From Candidatus Omnitrophota bacterium (GTDB lineage Bacteria > Omnitrophota > Gorgyraeia > Tantalellales > Tantalellaceae), in the NCBI GenBank assembly GCA_023142805.1, contig JAGLIU010000098.1, positions 1 through 5,621 on the forward strand: a stretch of 5,621 bases of DNA, in the 5' to 3' direction. Both the position numbers and the translations under genes were made by a program. Position 1 is the first letter of the stretch; every line of letters begins with the position of its first letter. Of the stretch, positions 1-5,621 are shown in pieces. The notes under the pieces were generated by a model. That model was not told the DNA's origin. It ran no database searches and was given only the letters and a program-made list of their open reading frames with translations.

Positions 1-2
1 AC

Positions 3-56
3 CCCGGCTACGTGAACGTGGGTTGTGTTACTCAGAGCCTAAGCGTGTTAACTTAA
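3..56 (+). CDS. Possible C-terminal end of an upstream gene (partial)
   Basis: The third frame is open from the window edge to a TAA at 54-56 and reads PGYVNVGCVTQSLSVLT. This stretch is richer in G+C than the DNA after it, as expected where a coding end gives way to a promoter region. An open stretch of 17 codons is easily found by chance, and a second frame is also open from base 2 to a TAA at 122-124, so the call is weak. No family can be recognised from this fragment. The bases upstream of the window would settle it. Confidence 0.2.
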   Translation, partial: PGYVNVGCVTQSLSVLT

Positions 57-76
57 AAAAAGGTAGAAGTGCGAAG

Positions 77-105
77 GCTTTCGATCTATTCAGATATGTT
101 ATAAT
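77..105 (+). promoter_or_regulatory. Candidate extended -10 promoter of the large kinase-like gene
   Basis: TATAAT at 100-105 is a perfect -10 hexamer, preceded by TG at 97-98 with one base between, which is the extended -10 form. The -35 region at 17-bp spacing (77-82, GCTTTC) matches the consensus poorly, and extended -10 promoters often tolerate that. The expected transcription start is near base 112, giving a leader of about 34 bases before the ATG at 146. A short palindrome, AATTCGAATT (113-122), sits at the predicted start, and a small inverted repeat, CGAAGGCTTTCG (72-83), overlaps the -35 region. Confidence 0.45.
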
Positions 106-122
106 ACTGGAAAATTCGAATT

Positions 123-129
123 AAGAAGG
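123..129 (+). promoter_or_regulatory. Probable, distant ribosome binding site of the large gene
   Basis: AAGAAGG is the only purine-rich anti-SD-like match before the ATG at 146. It leaves 16 bases before the start codon, longer than the usual 5-10. In-frame TAA at 122-124 lies just upstream, and no ATG, GTG or TTG lies in frame between it and 146, so the start cannot move upstream. Initiation at the second ATG (149) is possible and would only remove one Met. Confidence 0.35.
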
Positions 130-145
130 CAAAAACGCGTATTAT

Positions 146-3100
146 ATGATGATACATAAAATTATTATTAAAATTGTTTCTATCGTAGTGGCGGGTGTGT
201 TTTTTTATAACACCTGTTGTTACGGTTTAGCGCCGCTTCCGGCCTCACAAAATCCTAGAGTAAGAGTAAAAATAGAGAGTGGGCTTTTCCGATTTTTTCT
301 TGTTCCCGCGAAGACCTCGGGAGAACAGGAATTTTTAAAAAATAAAAATGTTCCGGGATTGATGCTTGATTCCGGAAAATATTTTGTTCCTAAAGATCTA
401 TTGGAAAAAGATGATAATGAAATACGCAGGGCTATTGCTGAAATAGAGATCAGAGCGTTAATGCAGGTTATAGAAGAAGAAGCCCGGATCGGTAGAATTA
501 TTGACGGGATAGAGGAAAATCAGTACTCAAAAATATCAGAGGTGGTGCTCGAAGCGTTTCCTTTGGATGAATTAAGTGATGTTTCGGAAGACGTATATTT
601 GCGTGATATTCTTTCCAGGGCTTTTGGATGGATAACATTGATCGAGGACAAACTTCTAAGTATGGAGGACATAAAAGAAACGGATATGGAGGACTATGTT
701 TTTGTTAGAAAAATACGACCTCTCATATTTGCTAATAAACAGGAATGTTTTACCGAGGAGTTTTGGGATCATTGGACAAGAAAGGGTAGGATCCAAGAAG
801 CGAAACAAAAGAAACTTTTAATTTTTCAAGCGCCGATCATAGAGGGGGAAAGAAGAGAGGATCTAAGTTTTTTATCGTTAGGGTTGATAGGGAAGATATC
901 CGCGGATATTACCAGGGACTATTTAAGATCAGAGAGAAAACATCAGGCGGGGTTGGATAAGGGAAAAAGAACATTCGAAAAATGTTTTACTAATGCTTTT
1001 TTTGAAAAACTGAAGAAAATATTTAAAACGAATAGGAAAAAAGGTATTCCAACCCTTTTTGGAATAACGGGTTCTCCTGCCGGAGGTAAAACCTCCATCG
1101 TAAAACGTATAGCCGACAGTCTCAGGATACACTTTGATTGCGCGATTAAAACGATATATTTTGATGACTGGCTTCTTCAGGCTTCGGACAGGGAAATAAG
1201 TTCTGATCCTAATAAAAAAGGGGAAGATGTTCGCAAGAAATTTGAAGTAAGAAAGTTCATTCGATCAATGAAGCTTTTTGCCCGGGGGCATGATCTGATA
1301 AAACCCATATATGATACGGATGCTCATGGAAGGATAAAGATAGGTATAAATGAAGCCGGAGAGATCGAGATATTTAACGGAAAAGATTTCAAGGCTCGTG
1401 TGGTGAAAGTATCAGAAACGGTCGAAGACGGCAATGGTGAAATGATTGAAAAAGTTTTTTTCAGATTAGAGGCATCTAACGTTTCAAAGAATGAAATTCT
1501 TGAAACGGGCACAAAAATAAAATTAGGGGAAACCGATGTGCGTCTTAATAAACATACTGAAGAAGGAACCATAATACAGATCAATGGTAACCGTTATCGT
1601 ATCGGAGCATACGTTGACAAAAAAAGAACAATAGAGGTTATTGATGAAGAAGGTCAAGCGGTGAATTCTTTAATAGATCCGGATACGGACGAGATATTAG
1701 CAAGTAGTAAGTCTGTTTTGACAAATGACGGGGGACATATCAATGAAAGAGGTGAGGTAAGCGGTAAACCCTGGGATGCCAAAGAGTTGATCAAATCCGA
1801 GGGGGATATGATATGTATGGTTGAAGGCATTCTCTCACTTTATGATTATCCCGATATTTCTAAAGAAGATCAGCTTCACAATTATTATTCCGCGAAAATA
1901 TTTGTAGACGCTAATTATGATGGCAGATTGGTAAGAGGAATAATACGAACGATACAGAGATTTTTGCTTTCTAAGAACAAAAAAATGGTTGAAAAATTGG
2001 ATGAGGAAGAAAGAAAAGAGTTAGATTCGGATTTGGAGAAGTATGAACACGCGTTTTGGAAAAGACAGAGGAGTGAAGAGTATTTGATATCATTAGCAAA
2101 GGACTATCCCGGTATTATAGAAGTGTCGAATCAGACGATAGAGGAAAGTATTTTTGAGAATTTTAAATATGAGAGGCTTCTTGATCCTAAGAGCCTCTCC
2201 ATATTAAAAAAGATCGGGATAAAAGTGCATTCTCTGAACAGAAATTTGAAGAACATGGCGCAGGAATATATTAAAGAATATCTTTTACGTCTTCCGGAAT
2301 CCTTGAACAGTTCTTTTGGTAAACTCGCGCTTGCGCATATTACTGAACAAGGTGGTCAACTACCGCTTCAGGGAGAATCCTTTGACGTGTTCTTTGTAGG
2401 GGGAGGATTGGCTCTAAAGGTTTATAACCAGACTGACACGGAAAACGAAGAGAATATAGCGTTTTACAACGATACTTTGAAGGTGAGAGGCGGAGGCATA
2501 ATTGTACCCAGTATAATGCTGGATCTCGCGGGTACAGGTATAAAAGAGCGAATAGGCGGTGAAATGAGGCCTTTGGGACAGGTTCTGGTTCAAAATAGAG
2601 GTGAATCTTTTGGCGAAAGATTATATAAATTGGTCGAAGACGGTGAAATACGGGAAGCGGAAAAATTAATTGATGATTTTTTTAAATTGCAGCAAAGTCT
2701 GTGGAAAGTCGGAATAATTGATACTGAACCCAATCTTATAATAATTGACCGGACAGAAGGCGGAGAGCGAAGGATCAGAGGAGAATATGGTATTATTTTG
2801 GATAACGGGCAGGAAAAAGTTATGGCTTTTATTTCAGGAAGATTAACCTCCAATCCGGAGATGTACGATCCGGCTGTTTATAATAAAGAAGTGGAAAACA
2901 TTCCGGAAGGATTGAAAAAATATTTTTTATCTAAAATGAAAGATATGATCCCTGATAGAGAAGAATTCAAAAAAGAGTTTTTTCGTAAAGAGATGGATAA
3001 AGCAAAACATCTTTCTGACATTTCTCACGGAGCGATCAACAAGCGTCAAATTGACCACATACAGGAAAAGATGGTGGAATGCAGGACCATGCGGTTAAAA

Positions 3101-4090
3101 CATGTTTTTGATCAGGCTGAAAATAAACGTATAGCGCCCGGAATAATATGGGTTAGAGCGTATTTGCGAGCGATTGTAGAATCAGCGCGTCCTGTGAGTA
3201 AATATTTGCATAACGCGGTACAGGATCTTTATGGCATGTTTTTGGCGGATCCTCTTCTGTGTGAGAGACAGACCTCCGACGTGTTAAAAAAAACATTGAG
3301 GGACCGTTACAGGGGGCTTTTTAAACAGAACGCGACGCAGTTGAATAGCGCTATAGATATGCTTTATCGGATTCACCGGGAATATGAGGCGATCTTTGAG
3401 CTTGAAAAGGAATATGATAAAGATTTTGGCATCTTAAGAGACTATGGTTTCTTATGGGAGTTGGTAACAGGTATGATCCCGGAAGAAAAAAGTTTAAGTT
3501 ATTCTCCGGTCCCGTTTTCTTTGGGGGAGGTGAAATGGGCATTGAAACAGGGAAGAACCTACAACGTAAGGTATGATACTTCCCGATTATCTGAATCCCA
3601 ACAAAAGGTAGTGGAAGCTTATATAGACGTACTTCGGGATAGATTTGGCGAGGAGACGAAGATAGGGCTTATAAAGACAAAGAGATCAAAGAAGGACCCC
3701 ATAATATCCATTAAATGTGAAGAAGATGTTGATTTTTCCGGAGGATGGGGACATGTTTATGTAGAGGTGCCGTATGATGGTGATATCGAAAATTATCTGC
3801 TTAGGGTGACAGGTATGATGAATATAGCTTTTGCCGCTTCCAATATACCCAGTGCGTTAGGTGAGGAAGAAAGGTTATACGCGGAATATAGTGATATCAT
3901 AGCCTATATAAAGCGTCAGTATCGATCTATCATGGGAGAAGGTCTCGACCTTGATGAAGGGCAAGGTCTTAGTACTGTTCTTAAGCAGCTGCGTAATATA
4001 AAACTTCTTTTGCCTAAATTTTACAAAATGCCTGTTGAAAAGATCCGGGAATATAACGATCTGGCCAGAAAACATCTTACATTCGCGTAA
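146..4090 (+). CDS. Exported or anchored multidomain protein with split uridine-kinase-like P-loop domain and PKL-like region
   Basis: Large protein (1314 aa) of unknown overall role. Residues 1-29 are signal-like: basic MMIHKIIIK, a hydrophobic core (10-22), then CYGLAP; there is no lipobox. Residues 31-298 are mostly predicted helix and unassigned. About 299-610 resembles uridine kinase/phosphoribulokinase: Walker A GSPAGGKT (309-316), FDDW (339-342; D341 in the place of the catalytic Asp), PIYDTDAHGR (387-396; Tyr and His equivalent to substrate-binding residues of uridine-cytidine kinase), VEGILSLY (559-566) and IFVDANYDGRL (585-595). In single-domain uridine kinases the last-but-two and last-but-one of these blocks are about 15 residues apart; here some 150 beta-rich residues (397-550) intervene. 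About 725-905 looks PKL-like: GESFDVFFV glycine-rich strand (743-751), ALK with K758, E768/E769, IIDTEPN (857-863) and LDNG (885-888). Residues 930-1314 are unrecognised. The gene has its own promoter-like upstream region and lies 51 bases before the peptidase gene. The coding call is certain, the P-loop domain likely, the PKL assignment tentative, and the substrate unknown. Export of an ATP-using fold is odd. Confidence 0.95.
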   Translation: MMIHKIIIKIVSIVVAGVFFYNTCCYGLAPLPASQNPRVRVKIESGLFRFFLVPAKTSGEQEFLKNKNVPGLMLDSGKYFVPKDLLEKDDNEIRRAIAEIEIRALMQVIEEEARIGRIIDGIEENQYSKISEVVLEAFPLDELSDVSEDVYLRDILSRAFGWITLIEDKLLSMEDIKETDMEDYVFVRKIRPLIFANKQECFTEEFWDHWTRKGRIQEAKQKKLLIFQAPIIEGERREDLSFLSLGLIGKISADITRDYLRSERKHQAGLDKGKRTFEKCFTNAFFEKLKKIFKTNRKKGIPTLFGITGSPAGGKTSIVKRIADSLRIHFDCAIKTIYFDDWLLQASDREISSDPNKKGEDVRKKFEVRKFIRSMKLFARGHDLIKPIYDTDAHGRIKIGINEAGEIEIFNGKDFKARVVKVSETVEDGNGEMIEKVFFRLEASNVSKNEILETGTKIKLGETDVRLNKHTEEGTIIQINGNRYRIGAYVDKKRTIEVIDEEGQAVNSLIDPDTDEILASSKSVLTNDGGHINERGEVSGKPWDAKELIKSEGDMICMVEGILSLYDYPDISKEDQLHNYYSAKIFVDANYDGRLVRGIIRTIQRFLLSKNKKMVEKLDEEERKELDSDLEKYEHAFWKRQRSEEYLISLAKDYPGIIEVSNQTIEESIFENFKYERLLDPKSLSILKKIGIKVHSLNRNLKNMAQEYIKEYLLRLPESLNSSFGKLALAHITEQGGQLPLQGESFDVFFVGGGLALKVYNQTDTENEENIAFYNDTLKVRGGGIIVPSIMLDLAGTGIKERIGGEMRPLGQVLVQNRGESFGERLYKLVEDGEIREAEKLIDDFFKLQQSLWKVGIIDTEPNLIIIDRTEGGERRIRGEYGIILDNGQEKVMAFISGRLTSNPEMYDPAVYNKEVENIPEGLKKYFLSKMKDMIPDREEFKKEFFRKEMDKAKHLSDISHGAINKRQIDHIQEKMVECRTMRLKHVFDQAENKRIAPGIIWVRAYLRAIVESARPVSKYLHNAVQDLYGMFLADPLLCERQTSDVLKKTLRDRYRGLFKQNATQLNSAIDMLYRIHREYEAIFELEKEYDKDFGILRDYGFLWELVTGMIPEEKSLSYSPVPFSLGEVKWALKQGRTYNVRYDTSRLSESQQKVVEAYIDVLRDRFGEETKIGLIKTKRSKKDPIISIKCEEDVDFSGGWGHVYVEVPYDGDIENYLLRVTGMMNIAFAASNIPSALGEEERLYAEYSDIIAYIKRQYRSIMGEGLDLDEGQGLSTVLKQLRNIKLLLPKFYKMPVEKIREYNDLARKHLTFA

Positions 4091-4106
4091 CATTCTCATA
4101 AATTAG

Positions 4107-4135
4107 TTGCAAATATACCTGATATATTTCATAAT
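4107..4135 (+). promoter_or_regulatory. Candidate promoter for a leaderless peptidase transcript
   Basis: TTGCAA (4107-4112) and CATAAT (4130-4135) are separated by 17 bp and match the sigma-70 consensus at 4/6 and 5/6 positions. A start about seven bases past the -10 box falls at 4142, which is the A of the ATG. No Shine-Dalgarno-like sequence lies before that ATG, so a leaderless mRNA would explain both observations. The surrounding DNA is very AT-rich, so chance matches to promoter boxes are common. Confidence 0.35.
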
Positions 4136-4147
4136 TGAATTATGAAA
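4127..4147. repeat. Perfect 9-bp inverted repeat over the -10 box and start codon
   Basis: TTTCATAAT (4127-4135) is exactly complementary to ATTATGAAA (4139-4147), with TGA between. The left arm contains the proposed -10 box and the right arm contains the ATG of the peptidase gene. It could be an operator, or in a read-through RNA from the large gene a weak hairpin that hides the AUG. A T-run follows at 4151-4156, but the stem has a single G-C pair, so a strong intrinsic terminator is unlikely. The arms are plain to see; the function is inferred. Confidence 0.5.
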
Positions 4148-5557
4148 AAGTTTTTTCCTCATATTACTGTTTTTATTATCATTTTTTCTAGCATTGTTTT
4201 TTTTGTTTACAAAACTAACCGTACGAATGTTGGTTCTTATCAATATATTCGGAAGGCTAGCCAATATATCGCGGAAGATAAATATAGGAAAGCCTTATCT
4301 CTTTTTCATAAGGCTTATGAAGTATCACAGAAAAGTGAAAAGATCAGGAAAGAACTTATTGATGGGTATGTACAATATGTAAGGTATCTCGATAAAATGG
4401 ATCAGATCTCTTTGGCAACCGACTATGCGTTGAAGGCATATGGAATAGACGGAAATGATCTGTCCGCAAAACATGTTTTGGCGTATTTGTACGCGAAAAC
4501 GGCCATAAAAGAATCACAGTTTGGAAAAAGCGCGTTAGCGCTAGAATTTTTGGAAAAAGTTGTCAGTATATCAAAAAGTTCTAAAAAAGTAAGCGGAAGT
4601 ATTTCTAATTTCATGTTCAATAAAGGAATAGAAGCTTTTAATGAGAAGGACGGAGAGACCGTTAAACTGTGTCTTCATACCTCATATAAACTTAGGCCCA
4701 GGTTTGAGACGCTAGATTTTATGGGGGAGTACTATCATCGTGAACCCGATTTAGATAAAGCTTTATTTTATTGGGAAAAGGCTCAAAAGGCACGTTCTGA
4801 TGACGATGAGATGAACAATAAAATAAGGAAACTGAAGAAAGAAATATTGGCTTGCAAAGATAGTAAAGTTTTAGACACTGAGAATTTTAATGTTCAAATG
4901 GACGGAAGTTATGATATTGACATCCGAAAATTACAAGATATGCTGCGACGGATATATGATAAGGTGGGAGAGGATCTGAATCTTTATCCGGCACTGGAGA
5001 CACCGATAATGTTGTATCGAGAGGAAGATTTTAGGGATATTTTCGATAAAAAAGGTATAACAAGAGCCTTCTATAACGGTAGTATAAGAATGGCGTTAAG
5101 TATGGATATTGATGATCCCGTTTTTGAGGCGATATTGGCGCATGAATATACGCATGCGGTTGTTTCAATTATTACGGCTAACCAATGTTCGATATGGTTG
5201 AATGAGGGTATAGCGGTTTTTGAACAGGCACGGTATATGCCGATTTCGACGGATAATGTAAAAGAGATGTTGGAAGCGGATGAGCCTTTGTCTCTTGAAC
5301 TTCTTGAACAGGGATTTGATATGCGGGAGGAAGATCTGAGTAGGGTTGTTTTAAGTTACGAAGGGGCATATACCGTTGTTTTGTTCATTTTGGATGAATG
5401 GGGATGGGGAGGAGTAAGAGGTCTTTTACAGCGTGCGGCAGACGGATGTCATTACTCCAATGCTATAGACTCGGAGTTTTACATTTCCCAGTCATGTTTC
5501 GAAGAAATGTGGATCGAATATTTGAAAGAGAAGTTTAAGGCAGAGACAGTGGATTGA
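4142..5557 (+). CDS. Membrane-anchored TPR protein with gluzincin (peptidase MA-like) Zn-metallopeptidase domain
   Basis: A 471-residue protein. Residues 1-24 are a short basic start followed by one hydrophobic segment (about 7-23), without a lipobox or clear cleavage site, so it is probably an N-in signal anchor with the rest outside the cytoplasm. Residues about 33-217 are TPR-like helical hairpins, for example the one at 33-66 with AEDKYRKALSLFHKAYE and one near 191-217 with DLDKALFYWEKA. A linker leads to a peptidase domain from about 276 to 460: a strand with LYREEDFRDIF, a glycine-containing hairpin (FYNGSIRMALS), then HEYTH (334-338) and CSIWLNEGIAVFEQ (349-362). H334 and H338 should bind zinc, E335 should be catalytic and E355 is the likely third ligand, with 16 residues between H338 and E355. 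This arrangement is typical of TPR-linked peptidase MA-like proteins, which hydrolyse peptide bonds in unknown substrates. All core residues are present, so it is likely active. There is no Shine-Dalgarno site; the next in-frame ATGs lie past the hydrophobic segment, so 4142 is the sensible start. Confidence 0.93.
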   Translation: MKKFFPHITVFIIIFSSIVFFVYKTNRTNVGSYQYIRKASQYIAEDKYRKALSLFHKAYEVSQKSEKIRKELIDGYVQYVRYLDKMDQISLATDYALKAYGIDGNDLSAKHVLAYLYAKTAIKESQFGKSALALEFLEKVVSISKSSKKVSGSISNFMFNKGIEAFNEKDGETVKLCLHTSYKLRPRFETLDFMGEYYHREPDLDKALFYWEKAQKARSDDDEMNNKIRKLKKEILACKDSKVLDTENFNVQMDGSYDIDIRKLQDMLRRIYDKVGEDLNLYPALETPIMLYREEDFRDIFDKKGITRAFYNGSIRMALSMDIDDPVFEAILAHEYTHAVVSIITANQCSIWLNEGIAVFEQARYMPISTDNVKEMLEADEPLSLELLEQGFDMREEDLSRVVLSYEGAYTVVLFILDEWGWGGVRGLLQRAADGCHYSNAIDSEFYISQSCFEEMWIEYLKEKFKAETVD

Positions 5558-5571
5558 CGAGGAATTTTGTA

Positions 5572-5621
5572 TTGTTAAAAGAGATCCTTCGACGCAGTCG
5601 GCAGAAAGTCGGGAGATTTCT
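5572..5621 (+). CDS. Possible start of a third gene (partial, TTG start)
   Basis: GAGGA at 5559-5563 is the best Shine-Dalgarno match in the window and leaves eight bases before a TTG at 5572. That frame stays open to the window end and reads (M)LKEILRRSRQKVGRF, a basic amphipathic start of the kind seen before a first membrane helix. It begins 14 bases after the peptidase stop, which would make it co-transcribed with it. Only 16 full codons are visible and the same bases can form a hairpin, so a gene is not assured. No family can be named. Confidence 0.35.
   Translation, partial: MLKEILRRSRQKVGRF
5580..5621. repeat. Imperfect hairpin or edge of an interspersed palindromic repeat
   Basis: Bases 5580-5593 (AGAGATCCTTCGAC) can pair with 5608-5621 (GTCGGGAGATTTCT): ten Watson-Crick pairs, three G-T wobbles and one C-A mismatch, with a 14-base loop. 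Position and sequence resemble the GATCCTTCGAC-type palindromes found between genes in many genomes, and the structure could end transcription of the peptidase gene. No T-run can be seen because the window stops. It competes with the reading of these bases as the start of a third gene. Confidence 0.3.

Noticed and set aside
1..122. Riboswitch or structured RNA in the leader of the large gene
   Set aside because: The predicted leader is only about 34 bases and no known riboswitch core or long stem can be traced in bases 1-122.
209..223. Lipoprotein signal at the double Cys after the hydrophobic core of the large protein
   Set aside because: The residues before the cysteines (FYNTCC) do not fit the lipobox pattern, which needs a small residue at -1 and Leu/Ile/Val near -3.
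929..1132. Open frame on the - strand inside the large gene
   Set aside because: Low-complexity product rich in Phe and Ser, opposite strong P-loop coding sequence, with no start signal; a shadow of the + strand gene. The other short - strand frames within the two genes fail in the same way.
1334..1795. Intein interrupting the kinase domain
   Set aside because: The segment lacks a Cys/Ser/Thr at its first position, a His-Asn end, and splicing-block motifs. It is better read as a domain insertion.
4091..4156. Intrinsic terminator after the large gene
   Set aside because: The only stem (4127-4147) has one G-C pair, and the T-run is inside the next coding sequence, so efficient termination is unlikely.
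4194..4382. Short + strand frame overlapping the peptidase gene
   Set aside because: It lies out of frame within the anchor and TPR coding region, has no ribosome site and encodes no recognisable protein.

Overview
The window is AT-rich bacterial DNA with two long genes on the + strand, both encoding proteins with an N-terminal export or anchor segment. It looks like an uncultivated PVC-type bacterium, most plausibly Omnitrophota (formerly OP3). This rests on the 1314-residue multidomain protein with a signal-like start ending in a 'CYGLAP' tag, an N-terminal style I remember from large Omnitrophota proteins, and on the lack of a Shine-Dalgarno site at the second gene. It is an inference, not something the sequence proves.

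Layout: bases 1-145 hold the possible last 17 codons of an upstream gene, then a promoter-like extended -10 box (100-105) and a distant purine-rich ribosome site. Bases 146-4090 encode a large protein: a signal-like segment, a helical region, a P-loop nucleoside-kinase-like domain of the uridine kinase/phosphoribulokinase type split by about 150 residues of probable beta structure, a region resembling the protein-kinase-like (PKL) fold, and about 400 residues I do not recognise. The 51-base gap that follows contains a candidate promoter whose predicted start coincides with the next ATG, and a perfect 9-bp inverted repeat covering both the -10 box and the ATG. Bases 4142-5557 encode a membrane-anchored TPR protein ending in a gluzincin metallopeptidase domain (HEYTH and WLNEG motifs). 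The last 64 bases contain either the start of a third gene, with a good ribosome site and a TTG start, or an imperfect hairpin or interspersed repeat that runs to the window edge.

How the genes might work together: both products are predicted to be across or anchored in the inner membrane. One has two kinase-like regions and the other a Zn-peptidase with a TPR scaffold. No pathway can be named. The most notable point is an apparently intact ATP-binding nucleoside-kinase fold, interrupted by an inserted domain and joined to a PKL-like region, behind an export signal.
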